DNA from: Lacrimispora amygdalina | Lineage (GTDB): Bacteria > Bacillota > Clostridia > Lachnospirales > Lachnospiraceae | Direction of reading: 5' to 3' | Length of the DNA: 48,839 bases | Assembly: GCF_003432035.1 (NCBI RefSeq) | Contig: NZ_QOHO01000106.1 | Location: 1-48,839, forward strand | Shown: in pieces, positions 34,793-42,838 of the stretch | Numbering within the stretch: the first letter of the stretch is position 1 | Layout: each line of letters starts with the position of its first letter | Program-made: the position numbers and the translations under genes | Notes under the pieces: generated by a model | What the model was told of the DNA's origin: nothing | The model's input: only the letters and a program-made list of their open reading frames with translations | Databases searched by the model: none

Positions 34793-35878
34793 CTAAATAA
34801 TCCGCTCTGCGATTAAATCGCCCATTTCTGTTGTGGATACCTTTTTAAACCCATCGGAATATATGTCTCCGGTCCGGTATCCTTCTTTTAACACCTGTTC
34901 CACCGCTGCTTCCACCACTGCTGCTTCTTTATCTAAATCAAAGGAATACCGAAGCATCATAACTGCTGAAAGAATGGTTGCAATGGGATTGGCAATATTT
35001 TTTCCAGCGATATCAGGAGCGGAACCATGGCTTGGTTCATACATTCCAAATTTGCTTTCATTCATGCTGGCTGAGGAGAGCATTCCGATGGATCCTGTAA
35101 TCATGCTGGCTTCATCGGATAATATATCACCGAACATGTTCTCAGTAAGAATTACGTCAAACTGTCCCGGATTCATCACCAGCTGCATGGCACAGTTGTC
35201 TACCAGCATATGGCTTAGCTTCACTTCCGGATAATTCTGCGCCACCTCTTCCACCACTTTTCTCCAAAGTCTTGAAGAATCCAGCACATTGGCCTTATCT
35301 ACACTGATGACCTGCTTTTTCCGCTTCATGGCAATATCAAACGCTTTTATAGCGATTCTGCGGATCTCATTCTCATTGTAGGTAAGCGTATCCACTGCAG
35401 TCATCACACCGTCCACCTCTTTTGTGTAACGGTCCCCGAAATAGAGTCCGCCGGTGAGTTCCCGCATGATGATCATATCAAAGCCGTCACCGATAATCTC
35501 CTTTTTTAAAGGGCATGCATCAGCCAGTTCTTTATAAAGATAGGCTGGACGGATATTAGCAAATAAATTAAGACCTTTGCGGATGGCCAGCAGCCCCGCT
35601 TCAGGTCTCAGATTCGGTGCCACATCGTACCATTTTGAATTTCCAACATTCCCCCCGACTGCACCAAGGAGAACGGAGTCGCTTTTTTTTGCTGTATTAA
35701 GTGCTTCGTCCGTTAATGGGACGCCGTAAGTATCAATGGATATCCCTCCCATTAAGACTTCTGTATACTCAAACAGGTGGTGATAAACCGCTCCAACCTT
35801 ATCTAATATCTTTCTCGCCTCTCCAATGATTTCAGGCCCTATCCCGTCGCCAGGGATTACTGCAATGTTATAGTTCAT
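34793..35878 (-). CDS. leuB: 3-isopropylmalate dehydrogenase
   Basis: Third step of leucine synthesis: oxidative decarboxylation of 3-isopropylmalate with NAD. 361 residues. VIPGDGIGPEI at the N-terminus, the RELTGGLYFGDR substrate block, the metal Asp residues in MFGDILSDEASM and PSHGSAPDIAGKNIANP all fit. leuA, leuC and leuD are not in the window. First gene of the leuB-ilvD-ilvB-serC-serA-serK run, with a near-perfect promoter 49 bp upstream. ATG with GGGAG upstream. Confidence 0.97.
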   Translation of the reverse strand: MNYNIAVIPGDGIGPEIIGEARKILDKVGAVYHHLFEYTEVLMGGISIDTYGVPLTDEALNTAKKSDSVLLGAVGGNVGNSKWYDVAPNLRPEAGLLAIRKGLNLFANIRPAYLYKELADACPLKKEIIGDGFDMIIMRELTGGLYFGDRYTKEVDGVMTAVDTLTYNENEIRRIAIKAFDIAMKRKKQVISVDKANVLDSSRLWRKVVEEVAQNYPEVKLSHMLVDNCAMQLVMNPGQFDVILTENMFGDILSDEASMITGSIGMLSSASMNESKFGMYEPSHGSAPDIAGKNIANPIATILSAVMMLRYSFDLDKEAAVVEAAVEQVLKEGYRTGDIYSDGFKKVSTTEMGDLIAERII

Positions 35879-35926
35879 TTGTACTCTCCCTCTGTGTCAC
35901 TGTAATCTGCTGATATATTTCTTCTC

Positions 35927-35955
35927 ATAATAGAACATTTGTCAGGATTTTTCAA
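35927..35955 (-). promoter_or_regulatory. sigma-A promoter of the leuB operon
   Basis: Minus strand TTGAAA (35950-35955), 17-bp spacer, TATTAT (35927-35932). The ~42-nt leader is too short for a T-box or attenuator. Confidence 0.75.
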
Positions 35956-36032
35956 CTAAAATAAAATATTTTTACTGGAAAACATATATGAGAAAGGAAT
36001 TGATACCATAATTAAGAGTTATAAGAGAAAAA

Positions 36033-36084
36033 ACCCTGCCTGCCGGTCTGCGGTAAAATCTCCGCTTAAACGGCTGTGCAGGGT
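36033..36084. terminator. bidirectional terminator with three nested stems
   Basis: ACCCTGC/GCAGGGT (36033-36039 with 36078-36084), inside it GCCG/CGGC and GCGG/CCGC. The minus strand continues TTTTTTCTC and ends the DUF4340 operon; the plus strand continues CTGCTTTTCTATTTTTT. Confidence 0.85.
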
Positions 36085-36099
36085 CTGCTTTTCTATTTT

Positions 36100-37077
36100 T
36101 TAAATTCCCTTATCCACTGTCAGACACTTATCAATGGCGGCTTTCTCTATCTCATTGACAAATGGTGAATTCTCTGTTCTTGTATAGTAACAGCTGGAAT
36201 CCTGATTTAAACTGCCCACAGTCAGAGTAAAGGTTTCATCCTTACCGTTCTTGTTATAAGTATAGGTAATAACGGCAGAAGGCTGATCAAGGCCATAATC
36301 CTTTAACTGGGAATCATCCACATTATAATTGGGACAGCTCTTTACCTTCAGGCTGGTGAGAGAATCAGCCAGTACATTCAGAGGTGAATTATCCTCCACC
36401 TTATTCTCCTGGGAGTCCGCAGAGTCCTTATACCATTCAATGGTTCCTTTTTCATCATCCAGCTTTTTCTTTATAAAATATTTGCTGCTGTCTCCCTTCG
36501 TCACAGTTATGCTTGTGACATCGGTTCCTGCAGCAGCTGGAAATTCTTCCAGAGCCATAAAGTCATCAAGAGCGCTGTCTGTCTCCGTAAACAGGGAAGA
36601 GCTGATGAGATAAGGGGTATCCTCTCCCTGAATCGCAGCATAGTAATCTCCGTCCTGTGTCCCATTACCCAGGAGAATCACTGACTTTTTATTGTCTGCA
36701 CCAGTGACTGTAATGGTCCGGATGGGCTGATCCAGTCCATATGCGTCAAAACCGTCGCCTCCTTCCAGTTTTCTGACTGCCTCCAGCTTAGAGACAGTGG
36801 AGGCAATGCCATCCATCTTTTCCTGTTTCACAGGGAATTTATCATCCTGATCATAGATCCATTTACCGTCTTTTTTTGTGAAGGAAAGCTCCTTACCGTC
36901 CCGATCGTAAGAAACTGACAAAACATCGGAAACGTCGGTCATAAAGACCTTGGAAGCCTCCTCTTTATTTTCAGTCTTTTTCTGTGAGCGGTCCATATAC
37001 TGCCCCACTCCCACATACACTGCACAAAGCACTGCCAGCGCGGCAGCTCCATATATCAGGCCATTTTTTTTCTTCAT
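36100..37077 (-). CDS. membrane-anchored DUF4340 protein
   Basis: 325 residues. A Lys-rich N-terminus and one membrane helix (about 5-22), then an extracytoplasmic repeat-like region of the DUF4340 family: two similar blocks around YGLDQPIRTITV and YGLDQPSAVITY. Such proteins accompany GldG-type genes; the function is unknown. The ATG at 37077 has GGAGG 7 nt upstream; the ATG two codons earlier is too close to it. The frame stays open into the preceding gene to 37176, but that part is not coding by context. Last gene of the four-gene ABC run. Confidence 0.85.
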   Translation of the reverse strand: MKKKNGLIYGAAALAVLCAVYVGVGQYMDRSQKKTENKEEASKVFMTDVSDVLSVSYDRDGKELSFTKKDGKWIYDQDDKFPVKQEKMDGIASTVSKLEAVRKLEGGDGFDAYGLDQPIRTITVTGADNKKSVILLGNGTQDGDYYAAIQGEDTPYLISSSLFTETDSALDDFMALEEFPAAAGTDVTSITVTKGDSSKYFIKKKLDDEKGTIEWYKDSADSQENKVEDNSPLNVLADSLTSLKVKSCPNYNVDDSQLKDYGLDQPSAVITYTYNKNGKDETFTLTVGSLNQDSSCYYTRTENSPFVNEIEKAAIDKCLTVDKGI

Positions 37078-37091
37078 AATCATGCCTCCTT

Positions 37092-38468
37092 CTACAGACG
37101 CCTGCGCTTTAACCAGATCATGAGTCCGCAGCAAAGAGCTGCCGCAGGAATGACTAAAATAAACAGGATTCCCCACATGCCGCCATGTGTCACCGTATTG
37201 TAGGTCACTTCAAGACTCTTAGAAGGAATGGAAACATTGGCAACATCCTCAAAATTGGAGGTTACTGCATTCATAAACAGGGTTAAATTGCTTAAATTGG
37301 TGAAGCTGGTATTTAAGCTTTCATCAATGAGTGAAGGAGTGGAAAAAACGGTCAGCCGGGCAGAACCCGTATCCAGCTTCTTTTCTGAAACAGCTCCCAG
37401 GATGTATGTGCCTTTCTTCTGGGCGTCCGGAGTAACAAGCATTCCTCCGTCACTGGTCTGCATAAACGGGGTTACACTAATTCCCTCAGGGAGATTTTGA
37501 ATCTGGGTCAATGCGCCTGACTGTAGAACCAGTGCCGTGCTCTTTATATCCACACCGTTTGTCACTTCACTTCCGGACTCAATGGTTGGGAAAATGTAGT
37601 AAGGATTATTCTGATAAAAGTTCTTGGTATCTGCAGCCATTCCATTTTCTAAGTTAAGGCCATATGCACTGATAACAGAAGTCAGGTTCGGACGCTCTTT
37701 CTCAGAATATCCGGCAAATATTAATACGTGTCCCCCTTTGTCCAAATAATCAGAAACCATTGTTTTTTCATCATTTGCAAGATCAGAAGCCGGTGCATTT
37801 ATAAGAAGAAGCTCACAATCCTCAGGAATCTTTCCATCTTTTAAGAGGTTAATGCTAGTAACTGTTAAATTGGATTTGCCCAGCATATCAGTTACGGTTT
37901 TTCCAAATTCAGCCTCTCCGTGTCCCTCTGTGACATAGATGGTTTTGGATACATCACTGGTCACATGGGAAATGGCTCCTGTCAGCTGGCCCTCACCGTC
38001 AAACTCGGTTTCTTTTGCCTGCCCGTAATAGTAATAAGAGGATTCATCCATTTTAATAATATCGTTAAATGGAATGGACTGAGTTTTATTTGTAGCCTCA
38101 CAGCTTACAAGCAGAGTGCTGTCCGTAGCATTCAGTTTTTTAACCTGTTCCGGGTGAAGTACGGAATCCACCGTCTCTACTTTGATATGGCCGGATAAAT
38201 CCCCGTAACGTTTTACAAAGCTTGTGATCCTTTTATCCACGTTTGCCGGGTCTCCCACCACGTAGATCGTCACATCCTTATCAAGTGCTTTTAACAGGTC
38301 ACTGGTGGTCCCTCCCAGGGTGTAGATCTGGCTGCTGCTCATATCCCATTGCCGCACCTTTTCCGGAAGACGTCCCACAATCATATTCAGTATAATAACA
38401 GCAGCAATCACAATCACGGAAAGAATTGCCGTATAGCCGCCTTTTTTTAATTTTCTGGTCATTTCCAT
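37092..38468 (-). CDS. GldG-family ABC-system membrane/extracytoplasmic protein
   Basis: 458 residues. N-terminal helix (about 12-32), a long extracytoplasmic region with the DUF4350/GldG-type fold (IYVVGDPANVDKRITSFVKRY; IYVTEGHGEAEF; LLLINAPASDL), and a C-terminal helix followed by Lys-Arg-rich KRRRL. GldG partners GldF and GldA in Bacteroidetes gliding systems; in non-gliding Firmicutes the same trio occurs as an exporter or envelope system of unknown cargo. Placed between the GldF-like permease (4-bp gap) and the DUF4340 gene. Confidence 0.85.
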   Translation of the reverse strand: MEMTRKLKKGGYTAILSVIVIAAVIILNMIVGRLPEKVRQWDMSSSQIYTLGGTTSDLLKALDKDVTIYVVGDPANVDKRITSFVKRYGDLSGHIKVETVDSVLHPEQVKKLNATDSTLLVSCEATNKTQSIPFNDIIKMDESSYYYYGQAKETEFDGEGQLTGAISHVTSDVSKTIYVTEGHGEAEFGKTVTDMLGKSNLTVTSINLLKDGKIPEDCELLLINAPASDLANDEKTMVSDYLDKGGHVLIFAGYSEKERPNLTSVISAYGLNLENGMAADTKNFYQNNPYYIFPTIESGSEVTNGVDIKSTALVLQSGALTQIQNLPEGISVTPFMQTSDGGMLVTPDAQKKGTYILGAVSEKKLDTGSARLTVFSTPSLIDESLNTSFTNLSNLTLFMNAVTSNFEDVANVSIPSKSLEVTYNTVTHGGMWGILFILVIPAAALCCGLMIWLKRRRL

Positions 38469-38472
38469 CCTC

Positions 38473-39339
38473 CTAACTCCATCTGCGTTTCTCTATGGAC
38501 TGCACAGTCAAGAATACCAACAGGAATATAATGCTGATATAGGAAACCAGACCGCCTGCATCAAAGATATAATGGTTAGCAAAGTTCTGGAACACGCCGG
38601 TGATTGCAATCTTCTCCATAACACTGGTCAGCGCCCGGTCAAACAGACCTTTTTTGATTAAGTATAGTCCAGCCATAACAATGATTCCAACTGCCTCCAA
38701 AATCACCGCAAGCCCGTTGTGGCTGGTGATACGGTTGACAATTAATACGGCAAAAGACCAGAGAAGGAAAAACCCAATCAGTGACCCCAGCGCGGTTGTA
38801 GGTAAAAATCCCACAAGATTGGGCCACAAAATCAGCAGCAGAATGATTCCAAAGGTGCCTACTGCCGCGATGATCTGGCTCTCTGTCAGGGAAGAAATAA
38901 ACATTCCTATGGCAATATAAACACATCCCAGTAAGAAAAATGCCAGAATTGCCGCATAATCCGCTTTTAAATGGGCAGTTCCGTTCATCTTGATGATCAG
39001 CGGACAAAGGCAGGATAACAAAACAGGGACTGCGAATACGGTGACCATGGACAGATATTTTCCTGCGACTATTTTTCCTACGGAAACCGGAGATGTTAAC
39101 AGCAGCTGATCCGTCTTTGTCTTTCTGTCATCTGCAAAGCTTCTCATGGTAAGAACGGGGATGCCGATCATGATAATTGTCACCATTCCCGATAAGGTAT
39201 AGGAAAAATATGGATACCCGCTCATCATGTTGTACGCCATGAAGTAGATACCGATGAACAGCACCATAAAGGCAATGAAAACATATCCGGTCATGGACTG
39301 GAAGTAAGATTTCAGCTCTCTTCTATAAATAGCAGCCAT
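38473..39339 (-). CDS. GldF/NosY-type ABC permease
   Basis: 288 residues with about six membrane helices. The N-terminal YRRELKSYFQSMTGYVFIAF block and the GIPVLTMRSFADDRKTKTDQLLLTSPVS block are characteristic of the GldF (ABC-2) family. Its ATG overlaps the stop region of the ATPase gene (shared base at 39339), so expression is coupled. Confidence 0.88.
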   Translation of the reverse strand: MAAIYRRELKSYFQSMTGYVFIAFMVLFIGIYFMAYNMMSGYPYFSYTLSGMVTIIMIGIPVLTMRSFADDRKTKTDQLLLTSPVSVGKIVAGKYLSMVTVFAVPVLLSCLCPLIIKMNGTAHLKADYAAILAFFLLGCVYIAIGMFISSLTESQIIAAVGTFGIILLLILWPNLVGFLPTTALGSLIGFFLLWSFAVLIVNRITSHNGLAVILEAVGIIVMAGLYLIKKGLFDRALTSVMEKIAITGVFQNFANHYIFDAGGLVSYISIIFLLVFLTVQSIEKRRWS

Positions 39340-40391
39340 TATAATTCCTCCTCTCCATCTTTCTCAGTATTTTCTGTATCTGTGTTTTCCGTTTCCATAT
39401 CTGTATAAACTTCTTCCTGGGTTTCCATCCCCATATCTGCGGACTCGGCATCTGCAGTCAGTTCTAAGAATACCTCTTCCAAGGATGCCCTATTTACATG
39501 CATGGAAAGAATCGGGAGTCTGTTGTCTGCAAACGCAAAGAAGATAATTTCCCGGATATCCGCTCCGTCTTCCCCTGTACCGGCCATACGGAATGTTACT
39601 TTTTTTACAAGCGCTTCGCCGCTCTCCTTAATGCTCACGTCTGCTGTCTGGGGGATGGTGTCAAGAATCTCACGGATTTCTTCCTCTTCTCCTTTTACCA
39701 GCAGCTCCATTCCGGAAGCATCTGCCATCTGGCGCTCTAAGTTTTCCGGTGTATCACTGGCAATCAGGCGTCCCCGGTCTATAATCAGCACATGGTCACA
39801 GACTGCACTGACTTCGGAAAGAATGTGAGAGCTTAAAATAACGGTATGCTTTTGTCCCAGTTCCCTAATGGTATCACGAATCTCAATGATCTGCTTTGGA
39901 TCAAGTCCCACAGTGGGTTCATCTAAAATAATCACAGGCGGAAATCCCAGAACTGCCTGGGCAAGCCCTACTCTCTGTCTGTAGCCCTTGGAGAGGTTTC
40001 GGATCAGGCGTCCGCTTACATCTGTAAGCTTCGCCAGGCTCATCACCTTAAGGACTTCCTCTTCCCTGTCCTTTTTTGGTATTTTCTTTAGCTCTGCTGC
40101 AAAATCAAGCTGTTCCTTCACCGTCATATCCACATAAAGGGGCGGAAGCTCCGGCAGATAACCGATACACCTTTTGGCTTCCTCCGGATCCTCTAAAATG
40201 TTATGGCCATTAATCCACACATCCCCTTCGGTAGCACCTATGTAACCGGTTATAATATTCATTGTGGTGGACTTTCCTGCTCCATTGGGTCCCAGGAAAC
40301 CATAAATCCTGCCATCCTCAATGGTAAAGTTTAAATGATCCACAGCCAGATGCCCGCCGTAATCTTTTACCAGGTTTTTGACTTCAATCAA
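39339..40391 (-). CDS. ABC transporter ATPase (GldA-like) with acidic C-terminal tail
   Basis: 350 residues. Walker A GPNGAGKST, signature LSKGYRQRVGLAQA, Walker B VIILDEPTVGLDP and switch His in SSHILSE are complete. After ~310 residues the protein carries an Asp/Glu/Thr-rich tail (MGMETQEEVYTDMETENTDTE...) absent from typical members, possibly a disordered docking or regulatory segment. TTG start at 40391, with GGAGG 8 nt upstream. First gene of the four-gene operon. Confidence 0.92.
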   Translation of the reverse strand: MIEVKNLVKDYGGHLAVDHLNFTIEDGRIYGFLGPNGAGKSTTMNIITGYIGATEGDVWINGHNILEDPEEAKRCIGYLPELPPLYVDMTVKEQLDFAAELKKIPKKDREEEVLKVMSLAKLTDVSGRLIRNLSKGYRQRVGLAQAVLGFPPVIILDEPTVGLDPKQIIEIRDTIRELGQKHTVILSSHILSEVSAVCDHVLIIDRGRLIASDTPENLERQMADASGMELLVKGEEEEIREILDTIPQTADVSIKESGEALVKKVTFRMAGTGEDGADIREIIFFAFADNRLPILSMHVNRASLEEVFLELTADAESADMGMETQEEVYTDMETENTDTENTEKDGEEEL

Positions 40392-40457
40392 CTCTCTCTC
40401 CTCCTGTTCTTTTTCACATAATCGTGTCCTTACTTAGGGTAAAAGGGAATTGTGAAA

Positions 40458-40489
40458 ATTGTGTGATTTAACTTTGTTTATTGTGTGAT
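40458..40489. repeat. direct repeats upstream of the ABC operon
   Basis: Two exact copies of ATTGTGTGAT (40458-40467, 40480-40489) start 22 bp apart, about two helical turns. A partial AATTGTGA precedes them. They lie 67-98 bp before the GldA-like start and may be an activator or repressor site. Confidence 0.45.
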
Positions 40490-40527
40490 AAAAGTATGAA
40501 TTATTTCGACAGGAGAAAAGACAGGAA

Positions 40528-40556
40528 CAGCCTGGGACATCCTGCGCCCCAGACTG
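40528..40556 (-). terminator. terminator-like hairpin after the glycosylase gene
   Basis: CAGCCTGGG (40528-40536) pairs with CCCAGACTG (40548-40556), one wobble; the minus strand continues TTCCTGTCTTTT. Confidence 0.55.
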
Positions 40557-40574
40557 CCAATTACAATGAAATGA

Positions 40575-41435
40575 TTATTCAGCCGCTAACCGGTTGATTT
40601 TATGGTAAAACATATATTGCTGCAAAATACCTGCACAGCCCTCATACCTCTTAAGCGGAAAACCCTCCGGATAATATGTTGTAAGGATCTGCTTCACATG
40701 GGTATCCACAGGGAACGCTCCCACATGGTGGAGTCCAAAAAGGCAGACACAGTCCGCCACCTTCTTTCCGATTCCCAGCTGCTTAAGCAGCATGGCATGA
40801 GCACATTCATAATCCGCTTCCTTTAAACCGGCAAGCCACTTCTTTCCCTCCGGCCCGCTGCAGCTCTCCGCAATGGAAAGAATATACTTATCCCGGTATC
40901 CCAGCCCCAGGCCAGAAAGACCGCTAAGACCAGCCGACGCAATGGATTCCGGTGAAGGAAACGTCATATAGCTTTTCCAAACCTCTTCCCACCTTCCGTC
41001 AGAAGACAGCACCAGGCCTTTTCCCGTCTTCTCCATTCCGAATCTCTGGCATAGTTCTTTTACACTGCCCTTAATCCGGGGGATATTATTATTCTGGGAT
41101 ATGATAAATGTGACCAGCATCTCCCATAAATCCTGGCGTAAAATTCTCACTCCCCAGCCGCACCTGATGGCCTCCCTAAGGTAAGAATCCTCCGATGGCA
41201 CCCGTTTTTTATATCCGGCATAATCCTCTTCCAGATCAAAATAATGAGACCATATCGTTTGAAATTCTCCCTCTTCACAGGAAAAAAGAAATTCTTCCTC
41301 TTCCCTCACTGCTTCTATGTACCCGGCCCCGGCCGTGACAGACCAGACACCCTGTTCCAGCTCTTTCATGCGGAAGCATTGCCCGGACTTCGCAATCTGC
41401 CCCAGATCCATATCAGTAATCTTAATCCGGTACAT
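40575..41435 (-). CDS. 8-oxoguanine DNA glycosylase/AP lyase (OGG1-like)
   Basis: 286 residues. Removes oxidised guanine from DNA and nicks the strand. An N-terminal OGG-type beta domain is followed by the helix-hairpin-helix GPD domain: LGIGKKVADCVCLFGLHHVG with Schiff-base Lys225 and a catalytic Asp244 in PVDTHVKQI. The spacing of 19 residues equals that of human OGG1. ATG with GGAG 9 nt upstream. Its first codons overlap the 3' end of the MerR gene by 14 bp, so the two share a transcript. Confidence 0.9.
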   Translation of the reverse strand: MYRIKITDMDLGQIAKSGQCFRMKELEQGVWSVTAGAGYIEAVREEEEFLFSCEEGEFQTIWSHYFDLEEDYAGYKKRVPSEDSYLREAIRCGWGVRILRQDLWEMLVTFIISQNNNIPRIKGSVKELCQRFGMEKTGKGLVLSSDGRWEEVWKSYMTFPSPESIASAGLSGLSGLGLGYRDKYILSIAESCSGPEGKKWLAGLKEADYECAHAMLLKQLGIGKKVADCVCLFGLHHVGAFPVDTHVKQILTTYYPEGFPLKRYEGCAGILQQYMFYHKINRLAAE

Positions 41436-41832
41436 GACTTACTTCTCCATTCTCACTGCTTACAGCTAAATATTTCTCATACTGGTCAGTAAAATACTTA
41501 ATCTTATGGTCCACCTTGCATAAGTATTTCTGCATTCCGGCGATCTGGTCCTCCACATCCTTTTTATGGGCTTCCAGCATGGAGCAGCGTTCTTTCAACG
41601 TCTCTTTTCCCTGTAAGCTCAGCTCCACAAATTCCCGGATCTGTCTGATGGCCATTCCAGTGTTTTTCAGACAGCAGATTAAAGAAAGCCACTCTAAGTC
41701 CTCCTCCGAATAACGGCGGATTCCGCTTTCACTCCTGTCAACGAATGGAAGAAGCCCTTCCCGTTCATAATACCGGAGAACGTGGGGCTTTAAGTTTGTC
41801 TTTTCTGATACCTGTTTTATCGTATAATTCAT
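41422..41832 (-). CDS. MerR-family regulator, AdhR-like
   Basis: 136 residues. N-terminal winged helix-turn-helix (YTIKQVSEKTNLKPHVLRYYEREGLLPF) and a coiled-coil dimerisation helix at the C-terminal half. No metal-binding cysteine pattern of heavy-metal MerR proteins is present, which fits the aldehyde-responsive AdhR/NmlR branch. It is divergent from an aldo/keto reductase whose promoter holds a matching operator. Short AGGA ribosome site. Confidence 0.88.
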   Translation of the reverse strand: MNYTIKQVSEKTNLKPHVLRYYEREGLLPFVDRSESGIRRYSEEDLEWLSLICCLKNTGMAIRQIREFVELSLQGKETLKERCSMLEAHKKDVEDQIAGMQKYLCKVDHKIKYFTDQYEKYLAVSSENGEVSHVPD

Positions 41833-41868
41833 ATTTATCCTGTTCCGGCAGATTTTCCAATCTGTCTC

Positions 41869-41899
41869 TTGACTTAAAGTTAACGTTAAGGTTTACAAT
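41869..41899 (+). promoter_or_regulatory. MerR-type promoter with 19-bp spacer and AdhR-like operator
   Basis: TTGACT (41869-41874), 19-bp spacer, TACAAT (41894-41899). The long spacer is the hallmark of promoters twisted open by MerR proteins. Within it, CTTAAAG-TTAA-CGTTAAG (41873-41890) matches the B. subtilis AdhR site (CTTAAAG-N4-CTTTAAG) at all but one base. Confidence 0.75.
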
Positions 41900-41957
41900 A
41901 CTAACTATACAATAGTTTGGTCCCGTGATCAAGCAAAATCAATAAGGAGGTACCTGA

Positions 41958-42809
41958 ATGAAATCTTTATCAGACAGTTTTATACTGGCTAACGGTGTCA
42001 AAATTCCCTGCATTGGCTTTGGCACCTGGAAGGCACAAAATGGTGAAATAGCAGTCAACTCAGTGAAACAGGCATTGAAGACAGGCTATCGTCACATCGA
42101 TACTGCGGCACTATATTACAATGAGGAAAGCGTTGGAATCGGAATAAAGGAAAGCGGCATTCCAAGAGAAGATATCTTTGTAACCAGCAAGCTTCAAAAC
42201 GGAGAACATGGATATCAGGAAACACTAAATGCCTTTGAGGTAACCATGAAAAACTTAAATCTGGATTACTTAGACCTATACTTAATCCACTGGCCCAATC
42301 CCATTAAGACCAGATCCAACTGGCAGGAGGCTAACGCAGGCACCTGGAAAGCATTTGAAGAGCTTTATGAGGCAGGACGCATCCGTTCCATCGGTGTCAG
42401 CAATTTCCGCCGCCATCACTTAGAAGAGCTTAAGAAAACAGCAAAAATTGCTCCAATGGTAAACCAGATCAGGCTTTGCCCGGGAGAAACCCAGGATGAA
42501 CTGGTTTCTTACTTAAGGGAACAGAATATACTGGCAGAAGCCTACAGCCCCCTTGGTTCCGGCAAAATCTTCGAAGTTCCGGAAATGATTGCGCTGTCAG
42601 AGAAATACGGAAAATCCATTGCACAGATCTGTATCAGATGGAGCTTACAGATGGGCTTTCTTCCTTTACCCAAGTCCGTTACAAAGGAGCGTATTGAGGA
42701 AAATGCCCATGTGTTTGATTTTGAGCTTACAGCCGAAGATGTATCCATCATAGCCGGCTTAGATGGATGCTGCGGTTATTCCACCAATCCGGACACCACA
42801 GATTTTTAA
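41958..42809 (+). CDS. aldo/keto reductase
   Basis: 283 residues, NADPH-dependent carbonyl reductase of the AKR5-like bacterial group. The catalytic tetrad is visible: Asp and Tyr in HIDTAALYYNEESVG, Lys in TSKLQ, His in YLIHWPNP. GVSNFRRHHLEEL and PLPKSVTKERIEENA form the cofactor sites. Likely role is aldehyde or methylglyoxal detoxification, given the MerR/AdhR-like control. ATG with AAGGAGG upstream. Confidence 0.93.
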   Translation: MKSLSDSFILANGVKIPCIGFGTWKAQNGEIAVNSVKQALKTGYRHIDTAALYYNEESVGIGIKESGIPREDIFVTSKLQNGEHGYQETLNAFEVTMKNLNLDYLDLYLIHWPNPIKTRSNWQEANAGTWKAFEELYEAGRIRSIGVSNFRRHHLEELKKTAKIAPMVNQIRLCPGETQDELVSYLREQNILAEAYSPLGSGKIFEVPEMIALSEKYGKSIAQICIRWSLQMGFLPLPKSVTKERIEENAHVFDFELTAEDVSIIAGLDGCCGYSTNPDTTDF

Positions 42810-42838
42810 AATAATGTATAGAAGAGAGGGGTATTACC

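Noticed and set aside
35879-36030. T-box or leucine attenuator before leuB
   Set aside because: The leader from the inferred start to the ATG is only ~42 nt, with no specifier loop or T-box sequence.
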